From Aquabacterium sp. J223 (GTDB taxonomy: Bacteria > Pseudomonadota > Gammaproteobacteria > Burkholderiales > Burkholderiaceae_C): DNA of 64,000 nucleotides. Under the pieces are notes generated by a model. The model saw only the letters and a list, made by a program, of their open reading frames with translations, ran no database searches and was not told the DNA's origin. A program made the translations under genes and the position numbers. The stretch lies in NCBI RefSeq assembly GCF_024666615.1, contig NZ_CP088297.1, positions 2,790,001 through 2,854,000 on the forward strand. The letters are read 5' to 3'. Each line of letters opens with the position of its first letter. The first letter of the stretch is position 1. Below, in pieces: positions 8,883-18,085 of the stretch.

Positions 8883-9668
8883 ATGCTCTCGGGCATGACG
8901 CCGCTGCCCCACGACGCCCCGCTCATCCTGCTGCCCGCCGACCACCGAACCCGCCGCGACGGTGAGCGCCAGCGGCTGGTGCTGGCGCCCTATGTGGAGG
9001 CGGTGCGCCTGGCCGGCGGCCGGCCGTTGATGGTGCCCGGCGCGCTGCCCGAGGAGCTCGATGCCCTGCTCGACATCGCCGACGGTGTGCTGCTCACCGG
9101 CTCGCCCTCCAACGTCCACCCGTCGCATTTCGGCGAGGCGGTGCTGAACGAGGCGCTGCCGCTCGACCCCGAGCGCGACCGCTGGACGCTGCCGCTGATC
9201 CCGCGCGCCATCGAGCGCGGGGTGCCGCTGTTCGGCATCTGCCGCGGCGTGCAGGAGATGAACGTGGCGCTGGGCGGCAGCCTGCACCAGGCGGTGCACC
9301 AGGTGCCCGGCCATGCCGACCACCGCGACCGCGACGCCGACCCGATCGACGTGCAGTACGGCCCGGCGCATCCCATCGAGGTGGTCGGCGACGGCTGCTT
9401 CGCCGGCTGGTTCGGTCCCGCCGGCACGCGGCTGACCGTCAACTCGCTGCACGGCCAGGGCCTGAACCGGCTGGCCGATGCGCTGCAGGTGGAGGCCCGG
9501 GCGCCGGACGGCCTGGTGGAGGCGGTCAGCGTCGGCGGCGCGTCGGCCTTCGCCGTCGGCGTGCAGTGGCATCCGGAATGGAAGGCGGCGGAGAACGCGG
9601 TGTCGCGGCGGCTGCTGACCGCGTACGGCGAGGCGGCGCGGGCACGCCGCGCGAGCCGGGGCCGCTGA
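8883..9668 (+). CDS. Gamma-glutamyl-GABA hydrolase family (peptidase C26, PuuD-like)
   Basis: Class I glutamine amidotransferase-like hydrolase, 261 residues from ATG 8883 or 257 from ATG 8895 (MTPLPHDA). The nucleophile elbow is FGICRGVQEMNVALGGSL with Cys120, and the His/Glu part of the triad is in GVQWHPEWK near the C-terminus. The family motif LLTGSPSNVHPSHF (usually GGxDxxP-like) and VNSLHGQGLNRL are both present. PuuD hydrolyses gamma-glutamyl-GABA in putrescine breakdown, but no other puu gene is adjacent, so the substrate is open. It is convergent with dusA, 10 nt away. Confidence 0.85.
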   Translation: MLSGMTPLPHDAPLILLPADHRTRRDGERQRLVLAPYVEAVRLAGGRPLMVPGALPEELDALLDIADGVLLTGSPSNVHPSHFGEAVLNEALPLDPERDRWTLPLIPRAIERGVPLFGICRGVQEMNVALGGSLHQAVHQVPGHADHRDRDADPIDVQYGPAHPIEVVGDGCFAGWFGPAGTRLTVNSLHGQGLNRLADALQVEARAPDGLVEAVSVGGASAFAVGVQWHPEWKAAENAVSRRLLTAYGEAARARRASRGR

Positions 9669-9678
9669 CCGTCCGCGG

Positions 9679-10700
<1,022 letters not shown>

Positions 10701-10746
10701 CCGACCACGTTCTCCAGACCTCGACGCGGCACCGCGCCGGCGCTCA

Positions 10747-12306
10747 TCACGCCACGCGGAACACTGACACCACGCTGGCCAGCCGCACGGCCTGCTTGCT
10801 CAGGTTCTCGGCAGCGGCCGCACTCTGTTCGACCAGCGCCGCATTCTGCTGCGTCACCTGGTCGATGTCCGCGACGGCCCGACCGACCTGCTGGATGCCC
10901 TGGGTCTGCTCCCGCGTGGCGCCGTCCATCTCGCCGATCAGGTCGGCGACGCGCCGCACCTGCGCGACCAGCTCGTCCATCGCCTTGCCTGCGTCGCCCA
11001 CCAGCACCGAACCGGCCTCGACCTGCTCGACGCTGCTGCCGATCAGGTCCTTGATCTCGCGGGCGGCCTCGGCGCTGCGTTGCGCCAGGCTGCGCACCTC
11101 GCTCGCCACCACGCTGAAGCCGCGGCCCTGCTCGCCGGCGCGTGCCGCTTCCACGGCGGCGTTCAGCGCCAGGATGTTGGTCTGGAAGGCGATGCCGTCG
11201 ATGACACCGATGATGTCGGCGATCTTGCGTGAGCTCAAGCTGATGCCCTCCATGGTGGTCACCACGCGGCGCACCGTCTCGCCGCCTTCGCTGGCCGCCG
11301 TGCTGACGGCGCTCGCCAACTGCGCCGCCCGGCTGGCGGTCTGCGCGTTGTGGTGCACCGTGGCCTGCATCTGCTCCATCGAGGAGGCCGTCTGCTGCAG
11401 GCTGGAGGCCTGCAGTTCGGTGCGCTGCGACAGGTCGGCGTTGCCGCTGGCGATTTCCGCCGAGCCAATGGCGATGTGGTCGCTGCTGGAACGCACCTGT
11501 CCGACGATGTCGACCAGACCGTCGTTCATCGCCTTCAGCGCGACCAGCAGCGCGCCCATCTCGTCGCGCCGCCCGACCTCGATGGCCGAGGTCAGGTCGC
11601 CCGCCGCCACCGCCTGCGCCACCGACACCGCCTGACGGATCGGCCCGACGACGGCGCGGTGGATGACGATGCCCAGGACGATGGCGACCGCCAGCGCGGC
11701 CACGCCGCAGGCCAGCATCAGGACGAGGTTGGTGCGGAAGGCGTCGTCACCGGCGGCCACCTCGGCGGCCGCCTTCTGGGCACCGAGGTCCGCATAGGCC
11801 TGTGCCGACGTCACCAGTTTCGCCAGCAGGGGCCGGCACTGGGTGTTCATCACCGTCGCCGCCTCGTCGAGCGCACCGGACGTGGCCAGTTCGACGACCT
11901 TCAGCGCGACCGGCGCGTATTGCGACTCCAACGTCTCCAGGTCGGCGACGAGGCGACGCTCCTCCTCCAGGGCGGACGAGGCGCCGGCGACGGCGTCCTT
12001 CAGCTTCTTCAGCGTAACCTGCACCCGCTCATGGTCGCGAACCACCACCTGCCGCTCCCGTTCCCGGTCGGCCGCGTCGCGCAGCAGCACCAAGTTGCGC
12101 GCGCCGATGGCGCGCGCGTTGGCGCGGTCGAGGAGGTCACGCGCCAGGGTGATGCGGGCGCCGGTTTCCTGCACGTAGGCCGAGAAGTGGCGGTGCTCGG
12201 TGCCCAGCGACAGGATGGACGCAGTAGCGACCAGCAGGACCAGCGCGGCCAGCAGGCCGAACGACAAGGCCAGCTTGCGGCCGATGGTGAGGTGACGCAG
12301 GGACAT
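10747..12306 (-). CDS. Methyl-accepting chemotaxis protein
   Basis: 519-residue chemoreceptor. From the ATG at 12306 ([17 protein letters not shown]) it has a first membrane helix, a four-helix-bundle ligand-binding region of about 150 residues containing [20 protein letters not shown] (Tar/MCP-like 4HB), a second membrane helix ([19 protein letters not shown]), a HAMP domain ([19 protein letters not shown]) and the cytoplasmic signalling hairpin with the invariant tip [20 protein letters not shown] and [15 protein letters not shown]. There is no C-terminal NWETF-type CheR tether. An upstream in-frame ATG at 12357 would add 17 Arg-rich residues and is less likely. No che genes are nearby, so it is an orphan receptor; the ligand is unknown. 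Confidence 0.92.
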   Translation of the reverse strand: MSLRHLTIGRKLALSFGLLAALVLLVATASILSLGTEHRHFSAYVQETGARITLARDLLDRANARAIGARNLVLLRDAADRERERQVVVRDHERVQVTLKKLKDAVAGASSALEEERRLVADLETLESQYAPVALKVVELATSGALDEAATVMNTQCRPLLAKLVTSAQAYADLGAQKAAAEVAAGDDAFRTNLVLMLACGVAALAVAIVLGIVIHRAVVGPIRQAVSVAQAVAAGDLTSAIEVGRRDEMGALLVALKAMNDGLVDIVGQVRSSSDHIAIGSAEIASGNADLSQRTELQASSLQQTASSMEQMQATVHHNAQTASRAAQLASAVSTAASEGGETVRRVVTTMEGISLSSRKIADIIGVIDGIAFQTNILALNAAVEAARAGEQGRGFSVVASEVRSLAQRSAEAAREIKDLIGSSVEQVEAGSVLVGDAGKAMDELVAQVRRVADLIGEMDGATREQTQGIQQVGRAVADIDQVTQQNAALVEQSAAAAENLSKQAVRLASVVSVFRVA

Positions 12307-12460
12307 GGGTTCCGCCAGCTTCCAAAGTCGAACCGTTGGTTTTCTTCGGCGAAGCAAGCGGACGGTGAAGCGCGTGTCCTCCGAACGAAGGATAAGTACT
12401 TACCCTTAGACGTGACGCATGTCACGCGAGGACCCGGCGACCCGCTCTGCGACGGGACGC

Positions 12461-12486
12461 AAAAAAGGCCGGCAAACGCCGGCCCT
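12461..12486 (-). terminator. Rho-independent terminator of the small gene at 12516-12764
   Basis: On the minus strand the 7-bp perfect stem GGCCGGC/GCCGGCC with a short GTTT loop is followed directly by TTTTTT (positions 12466-12461). It lies 30-55 nt after the stop codon of the small minus-strand gene and before the chemoreceptor, so the two are separate transcription units. Confidence 0.85.
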
Positions 12487-12515
12487 TCGATGCGGAGCGC
12501 CGAAGCGCCCTGCGC

Positions 12516-12764
12516 TCACTCGTCGCGGCAGGCGACGGCGCGCAGCTCGGCGGCCAGGTTCGGCTGGATGCGCTCGACGCGGCGCGCGGCGCGCAGCACC
12601 GCCGCGACGTCGCGCGGGGTGACCGCACGGGACACCGGTTGAACCATGGTGCCGATGGCACGGCCCGACAGGCGGAGCACCGCAGCGGCCAGACGGGCCA
12701 GGACGGCGGCGCCGCGCGGCACGGCCACGTGGTCGGCGGGGATGTTGACGGTGACAGCAGTCAT
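12516..12764 (-). CDS. Small protein of unknown function, 82 residues
   Basis: Not recognised. It is supported as a real gene by a textbook ribosome site (AGGAGG six bases before the ATG at 12764), by a strong terminator 30 nt after its stop, and by its divergent position to a LysR regulator. The product is Arg/Ala/Val-rich with few acidic residues: MTAVTVNIPADHVAVPRG, then a mildly hydrophobic helix AAVLARLAAAVLRLSGRAIG and a basic amphipathic segment with PRDVAAVLRAARRVER. No signal peptide or clear membrane span. It could be a small regulator or a target of the adjacent LysR protein. Confidence 0.7.
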   Translation of the reverse strand: MTAVTVNIPADHVAVPRGAAVLARLAAAVLRLSGRAIGTMVQPVSRAVTPRDVAAVLRAARRVERIQPNLAAELRAVACRDE

Positions 12765-12888
12765 GGGGACCTCCTCTGTGGTGGGTCCGTAGACCCAGGG
12801 AAACTTTCGATGGCGTGACTATAGGGATTCCACTGATATCGCGGAACTGAATTGTGCGAATAAAGCCGATTCACCGTGAGAATGACGC
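12765..12888. promoter_or_regulatory. Divergent promoter region between the small gene and the LysR gene
   Basis: This 124-nt gap contains the most AT-rich stretch of the neighbourhood (about 12800-12880). On the minus strand a TATAGT -10-like hexamer (complement of 12818-12823) is preceded 17 bp upstream by TTCCGC, a weak -35. A small hairpin (GGGTC-cgta-GACCC, 12783-12796) sits in the presumed leader of the small gene. LysR-type regulators usually bind such divergent regions, but I cannot point to a definite operator. Confidence 0.4.
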
Positions 12889-13902
12889 ATGAACTTCCGC
12901 ACGCTCGACCTGAACCTGCTGCGCGTCTTCGATGAAGTGATGGCGGAGCAGAACCTGACCCGGGCCGCGGAGCGGCTGGCGATGACGCAGCCTGCGGTCA
13001 GCAATGCGCTCGGCCGGCTGCGTCGCGCGCTGGGCGACGACCTGCTGGTGCGCACGGCCGCCGGCATGCGGCCGACCCCACGCGCCGAGGCGCTGTGGCC
13101 GCAGGTGCGGGCCGCGCTGTCGCAGCTGCGCGGCGCCATCGACCCGCGGGCCTTCGACCCGGGGCGCGACGAATCGGCCTTCCGCCTGGCGATGGCCGAC
13201 GCCAGCGCGCTGACGCTGATGCCGCCACTGGTGGAACTGCTCGAATCCGCCGGCGCATTGGCCCAGCTGCGCCTGCATCCGCTGACCACCCGCGATCCGC
13301 GGCCGATGCTGGAACGCGGCGAGCTCGACTTCGCGATCGGCTACTTCCCGGTGGCCATCGCCGAGCTGACCGCCGCCGGCGAGGCGGCGTCGATCCGCCA
13401 CCGGCGGCTGTGGGACGGCGAGTACGTCTGCGCCATGCGCCGCGGCCATCCGCTCGCCGACGCGCCGCTGACGCTGGACGCGTTTTGCGCGGCGCACCAC
13501 CTGCTGGTCAGCTTTTCCGGCCGGGCGCACGGGTTCGTCGACCAGGCCTTGGCGGCGATGGGGCGCAAGCGCCGCATCGTGCTCACGGTCAACCAGTTCT
13601 TCACCGCGGGCCAGGTGGTGGCCCGATCGAACCTGCTGACCGTGCTGCCGCTGGACTTCCTGCCGGCCACCGGCATGGAGCGGGAACTGGTGGTCAAGCC
13701 GCTGCCGCTCACCCTCGAGACGGTGCACGTCGAGGTCTGCTGGCACCGCCGCCACGAGGGCGAGGCGCCGCAGCGCTGGATGCTGCAGCAGATCGAGCTG
13801 GCCGCGCAGCGGCGCGGCCGGCCCATGGGCGCGCCGGGGCCCGCGCCGGCCCCGACACCGGCCCCCGCGGCCGATGCGGCGCCGAAGCGCCGCCGCCGCT
13901 AG
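12889..13902 (+). CDS. LysR-type transcriptional regulator
   Basis: 337 residues. Winged helix-turn-helix at residues 1-65: LDLNLLRVFDEVMAEQNLTR, MTQPAVSNALGRLRRALGDD, LLVRTAAGMRPTPRA. The effector-binding domain follows (LDFAIGYFP, NQFFTAGQVVARSNLLTVLP) and looks like the NodD/DntR/LinR subgroup of aromatic-responsive regulators. An unusual Pro/Ala-rich tail ending in KRRRR extends past the normal domain end. ATG 12889 begins at the conserved MNFRTLDLNLL. It is divergent from the small gene at 12764, its most likely target. Its stop codon overlaps that of the convergent zinc-finger gene in one CTAG. Confidence 0.9.
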   Translation: MNFRTLDLNLLRVFDEVMAEQNLTRAAERLAMTQPAVSNALGRLRRALGDDLLVRTAAGMRPTPRAEALWPQVRAALSQLRGAIDPRAFDPGRDESAFRLAMADASALTLMPPLVELLESAGALAQLRLHPLTTRDPRPMLERGELDFAIGYFPVAIAELTAAGEAASIRHRRLWDGEYVCAMRRGHPLADAPLTLDAFCAAHHLLVSFSGRAHGFVDQALAAMGRKRRIVLTVNQFFTAGQVVARSNLLTVLPLDFLPATGMERELVVKPLPLTLETVHVEVCWHRRHEGEAPQRWMLQQIELAAQRRGRPMGAPGPAPAPTPAPAADAAPKRRRR

Positions 13903-14309
13903 CGGTTCTGCATCAGGGGGTGACCGGCGGCGGTCGCCGTCACCGCGTGGGTTCGCTCCCAGGCCTGCTGGCAGTCGATGCAGCGGGCGGCGGCCGGTTG
14001 CACCCTCAGCCGCTCCACCGGGATCTCCATCCCGCAATCGGTGCAGTCGCCGTACTCACCGCGCTCGATGCGCTCCAGCGCCTGCTGCACGTCCAGCGCC
14101 TCGGCCACGTCGCGCTCGGCCTCGGCATGGCCGACGTCGGCGCGGCGGCCGACCTCGGCGCTCTCGCCGCTGTCCAGCACCTCGCCCGCCATGCGGTCGC
14201 GCTGGTCCTCCTGGGCCTCGTGGGCGCCGCGAACCTCCTCGCCGAGTTCGCGCTGGCGGTCCGTCAGCCGCTGCTTCAGCGTGGAAATGTCCGTCTCGTT
14301 CAGGGCCAT
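13899..14309 (-). CDS. TraR/DksA family zinc-finger protein
   Basis: 136 residues. An N-terminal coiled coil (ISTLKQRLTDRQRELGEEV) is followed by a Glu/Arg-rich region and the C-terminal four-cysteine finger CTDCGMEIPVERLRVQP, then RCIDCQ, with the spacing of DksA/TraR proteins. This subgroup lacks the DxxDxA coiled-coil tip of true DksA (the tip region here is AERDVAEALD), so it is probably a DksA-like paralogue acting at the RNA polymerase secondary channel. The ATG at 14309 has a perfect AGGAGG upstream. Its TAG shares a CTAG with the LysR stop on the other strand. Confidence 0.88.
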   Translation of the reverse strand: MALNETDISTLKQRLTDRQRELGEEVRGAHEAQEDQRDRMAGEVLDSGESAEVGRRADVGHAEAERDVAEALDVQQALERIERGEYGDCTDCGMEIPVERLRVQPAAARCIDCQQAWERTHAVTATAAGHPLMQNR

Positions 14310-14493
14310 TGGGGGTCCTCCTGCTTGGATGGAGCGGCATGGCAATCGGCGTGCGCTGGCCCCGGGCCTGCGGCACCGGCGCTGGGTACAGGCCTTGCCC
14401 TTGACCAGCCGCCCATCCCGGGGTTTCCCGACATGCCGACCGAACCCGCCGCCGCCCCCCGACCCTGCCCCCGGCACCGACCGCCGACGCGCC

Positions 14494-16896
14494 GTGCCCT
14501 GGCGCTCGATCACCGCCGTCGCGCTCCTCGCGCTGGCGCTGGCCGGTGGCGCGCTGGCGGCGTGGGTGGCGCGCGTCGCGGCCTCGGCGCCGGGCGAGGC
14601 CGAGCTGCGCGCCCTGCGCCTGCCCCAGCCCAGCGTGCTGGTCTCGGCCGACGGCCAGACCCTGGCCACGCTGCGCCGCGTGCACCTGCAGCCGCTGCCG
14701 CTGGACCGCATGGGACCGCTGCTGCCGTCCGCGCTGGTGGCCACCGAGGACCGCCGCTTCGCCGAGCACGACGGCATCGACTGGCGCCGCACCGTCAGCG
14801 CGGCACTGCACACCGCGACCGGCGACGTGCAGGGTGGCTCCACCATCACGCAGCAGCTGGCGCGCAACCTGTTCCCCAAGGAGATCGGCCGCGCGCGCAG
14901 CCTGGAGCGCAAGGTCAAGGAGATGGTCACCGCGCGCCGCATCGAGCGGCTGTGGACCAAGGAGCAGATCCTCGAGCGCTACCTGAACTCGGTGCCCTTC
15001 CTCTACAACGTGATGGGCGTGGAGATGGCCGCGCGCACCTACTTCGGCCGCGGCGCCGAGGAGCTGGACACCGCGCAGGTGGCCACGCTGGTCGGCATGC
15101 TCAAGGGCACCCACTACTACAACCCGGTGCTGCATCCGCAGCGCGCCCGCGAGCGGCGCAACGTGGTGCTGCTGCAGATGGCCCGCCACGGCCTGATCGA
15201 GGACGGCGCACTGCGCGCGCTGCAGGCGCGGCCGATGGCGGTGTCGCTGCAGCGGCCGCGCGACGGCGATGGCGGTGCCCCGCACTTCGCTGTGCTGGTG
15301 CGGCGCTGGCTCAACGCCTGGGCCGAGGCGCGTGGGCTCGACCCCGCGGCGGACGGTCTGGTGGTGCAGACCACGCTCGACAGCCGGCTGCAGCGGGCGG
15401 CCGAGTCGGCGCTGGCCGGCCAGGCCCGGCTGCTGCAGGACGTCGCCGCGGTGGAATGGTCGCGCGCCCGGCCGCCCTTCTCCACCGACCCGCAGGCCTA
15501 TGCCGCCTGGGCCCGCCGCGCCGCCGGCTTCGACTGGTTCTGGCAGCAGCGTCCGCAGCTGCTCGACGAGGCGCTGCGGCAGAGCGGCGCCTACCGGGAG
15601 GCACGGCAGCAGGGGCTGGACGAGGCGGCGGCCCTGGGCCACCTCCGGCAGGACGCACGCGCCGTCGCCCGCGCCAAGGCCGACTTCACCCGCCTGGAGG
15701 CCGGCTTCGTCGCCGTCGAACCGGGCACGGGGGCGGTGCGGGCCTGGGTCGGCAGCCGCGATTTCGGCGAGGACCAGTTCGACCACGTCGCCCAGGCGCA
15801 GCGCCAGCCGGGGTCGACCTTCAAGCCCTTCGTCTATGGCGCCGCGCTCGAGGCCGGGCTCACGCCCGACCGCGGCTTCGTCGACGAGCCGGTGGAGATC
15901 CGCCTGGCCGACGGCAACGCCTGGCGCCCGACCGACATGGGCGGCCCCAGCTACCGCTGGATGACGCTGCGCGAGGGCCTGGCGCAGTCGAAGAACACCA
16001 TCACCGCGCAGGCCATGATGGCCGCCGGGCTGCCGCGGGTGGTGCAGGTGGCGCGCGCGGCCGGGGTGCAGAGCCGGCTCGACGCGGTGCCGTCGCTGGC
16101 GCTGGGCACCAGCCCGGTGACGCTGCTGGAGATGGTCGGCGCCTACGCCACGCTGGCCACCGAAGGCCAGCGCCGCACGCCCTGGTTCATCCAGCAGGTG
16201 AGCGACCGCCACGGCCAGGTGCTGGCCGCCTACGCCCCGCCCGACGCGGTGCAGGCGCTGGCCCGCGAGACGGCCAACGACCTGATCGAAATGCTGCGGG
16301 GCCCGGTGCGCAGCGGCACCGCCACCGCCATCCGCAGCCGCTACGGCATCAACGCCGACGTCGCGGGCAAGACCGGCACCACGCAACGCAACACCGACGG
16401 CTGGTTCATCCTCATGCACCGCGACCTGGTCGCCGGTGCCTGGGTCGGCTTCAACGACCAGCGGGTGACCATGCGCTCGGACCACTGGGGCCAGGGCGGG
16501 CACGGCGCCCTGCGCATCGTCGGCGAGTTCACCCGCGAGGCGCTGAAGCAGGGCTGGCTGGACGCCAAGGCCACCTTGCCCCCGCCGCTGCGCCCGCCGG
16601 CCCCGCCGCCGCGGCCCGAGGACGACCTGCTGGAGGTCGACCCCGGCCACCCGCCACCGGAAGCCGGTCCGCCGCTGTGGAGCGGCGCGTCGCCCGGCAT
16701 GGCGCCGACGGTGCCGGCCGGCGTCATCGTGCAGCGCGTCGGCGGCAGCACGGCCATCGGCGACGCCGCCGGCATGCAGTCCCTGCGCGGGCAGGACGCC
16801 CCGCCCAAGACCGAGCGGGAGCTGGAACAGGCCCTCGGCCCGGTGCGGCCGGCGACGCCGGCGCCGCTGGCCACGCCGGGGCTGGGCCTGAACTAG
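14494..16896 (+). CDS. PBP1A-like bifunctional peptidoglycan glycosyltransferase/transpeptidase
   Basis: About 800 residues. One N-terminal membrane anchor (ITAVALLALALAGGALAAWV) is followed by the GT51 domain with ATEDRRFAEHDGIDWRRTV (catalytic Glu) and GGSTITQQLARNLF. The transpeptidase domain has the serine motif GSTFKPFVYGAALE, SKN (AQSKNTITAQAM) and KTGTTQRNTDGWF. Substrate is lipid II at the periplasmic face. The start is uncertain: GTG 14494 precedes the anchor; an in-frame ATG at 14329 would add 55 residues. An ATG at 14432 in another frame begins a Pro-rich sequence just before a C run, so one indel there could give the true N-terminus. The Pro-rich C-terminus after residue 690 is non-catalytic. 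Its stop overlaps livK in one CTAG. Confidence 0.88.
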   Translation: MPWRSITAVALLALALAGGALAAWVARVAASAPGEAELRALRLPQPSVLVSADGQTLATLRRVHLQPLPLDRMGPLLPSALVATEDRRFAEHDGIDWRRTVSAALHTATGDVQGGSTITQQLARNLFPKEIGRARSLERKVKEMVTARRIERLWTKEQILERYLNSVPFLYNVMGVEMAARTYFGRGAEELDTAQVATLVGMLKGTHYYNPVLHPQRARERRNVVLLQMARHGLIEDGALRALQARPMAVSLQRPRDGDGGAPHFAVLVRRWLNAWAEARGLDPAADGLVVQTTLDSRLQRAAESALAGQARLLQDVAAVEWSRARPPFSTDPQAYAAWARRAAGFDWFWQQRPQLLDEALRQSGAYREARQQGLDEAAALGHLRQDARAVARAKADFTRLEAGFVAVEPGTGAVRAWVGSRDFGEDQFDHVAQAQRQPGSTFKPFVYGAALEAGLTPDRGFVDEPVEIRLADGNAWRPTDMGGPSYRWMTLREGLAQSKNTITAQAMMAAGLPRVVQVARAAGVQSRLDAVPSLALGTSPVTLLEMVGAYATLATEGQRRTPWFIQQVSDRHGQVLAAYAPPDAVQALARETANDLIEMLRGPVRSGTATAIRSRYGINADVAGKTGTTQRNTDGWFILMHRDLVAGAWVGFNDQRVTMRSDHWGQGGHGALRIVGEFTREALKQGWLDAKATLPPPLRPPAPPPRPEDDLLEVDPGHPPPEAGPPLWSGASPGMAPTVPAGVIVQRVGGSTAIGDAAGMQSLRGQDAPPKTERELEQALGPVRPATPAPLATPGLGLN

Positions 16897-18074
16897 TTCG
16901 CCGGGCTCACATACCCCGACATGACCTTCCAGCGGCCGTCCTGCAGCATCGACAGCCGCGAGGCCGGCGAGCCCAGCCGCTTGGTCGCGGTGAAGCTCAT
17001 CGGCGGGCCGCCGAAGATGTCGGCCGGCAGCGTCATCTTGTCCATCGCCGCGATGAAGCTGTCGGTGGTGAGGTTCGGGCCCGCCGCCTGCGCGCCGCGG
17101 ATGAAGCTGTCCAGCACCATGTAGCCGTAGACCGAGAACACCGTCGGGTCCTCGTTGAACTTGGTCTTGTACTTGTTGGCCCAGAAGCGGATCGGCTCCG
17201 ACGCCTCGTCCAGGTAGGGGTGCTGCACGGTGTGGGTGGCGTATAGCCCGTCCATGGCCTTGCCGCCCAGCTTGTGGATGAGGTCGGTGTAGGCGGCGCT
17301 GGTGCCGACGAAGACCGGCGCGTAGCCGGTCTTGCGCGCCTCGGCGATGGCGCCGATGGTCTCGCGGATGATGGTGCCCAGCACCACCACGTCGCACTGC
17401 GCCGACTTCATGCGCGCCACCTGGCTGGAGAAGTCGGTGGCGCCGCGCTTGTAGCTGGTCTTCTCGGCCAGCTCCATGCCGGTGCCCTTCAGCCCCGCCT
17501 CGGCGCCGCGAAGCACCTCGAGGCCGAAGTCGTCGTCCTGGTACAGGATGCAGGGCTTCTTGGCCGACTTCTCCTTCACCAGCGCCGGCAGCGACGTGCG
17601 GATCTGGTCGTAATAGGTAGCGGCGAAGGAATACTTCAGCCGGTGCAGCGGCTCGTACATCTCGCGCGCCGCGGTGACCGGGAAGAAGTTGAGGATGTTC
17701 TTCTCGAACTGGATGGGCATCGACGCCATGTTCTGCGCCGTGCCCAGGTGGCCGACCACCGCGAACACCTTGTCCTGGTTGACCAGCTTCTGCGCGGCCA
17801 GCACCGCCTTGCGCGGGTCGTAGCCGTCGTCCTCGATCACCAGCCGGACCTTGCGGCCGTTGACGCCGCCCTGTTCGTTGATCTCGTCCTGCCGCAGCAG
17901 CAGGCCCATGCGGATCTGCTTGCCGTAGCCGGCCAGCGGCCCCGACTGGTCGAGGATGCTGCCGAGCACGATCTCGGTCTTCGAGACGCCCTGCGACTGG
18001 GCCAGGGCGGCGCTGGTGAACCCGGTGGTGCCGAGCGCCAGCAGCGCGGCGGCGGCGAGTTGCTTGTGCTTCAT
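16893..18074 (-). CDS. livK: Branched-chain amino acid-type ABC transporter, periplasmic binding protein
   Basis: 393 residues with a clean Sec signal peptide (LAAAALLALGTTGFTSAALA, cleavage before QSQGVSK) and a Peripla_BP_6 fold: EIVLGSILDQSGPLAGYGKQ, GGVNGRKVRLVIEDDGYDPR, VGHLGTAQNMASMPIQF. It is the last gene of the livHMGF-fadD-livK operon. Proteins of this family bind branched-chain amino acids, amides, urea or aromatic acids. The linked acyl-CoA ligase argues for a carboxylic acid ligand, which is inference. ATG at 18074 has an upstream GAGGAGAACG ribosome site. Confidence 0.9.
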   Translation of the reverse strand: MKHKQLAAAALLALGTTGFTSAALAQSQGVSKTEIVLGSILDQSGPLAGYGKQIRMGLLLRQDEINEQGGVNGRKVRLVIEDDGYDPRKAVLAAQKLVNQDKVFAVVGHLGTAQNMASMPIQFEKNILNFFPVTAAREMYEPLHRLKYSFAATYYDQIRTSLPALVKEKSAKKPCILYQDDDFGLEVLRGAEAGLKGTGMELAEKTSYKRGATDFSSQVARMKSAQCDVVVLGTIIRETIGAIAEARKTGYAPVFVGTSAAYTDLIHKLGGKAMDGLYATHTVQHPYLDEASEPIRFWANKYKTKFNEDPTVFSVYGYMVLDSFIRGAQAAGPNLTTDSFIAAMDKMTLPADIFGGPPMSFTATKRLGSPASRLSMLQDGRWKVMSGYVSPAN

Positions 18075-18085
18075 CGTCGTTCTCC

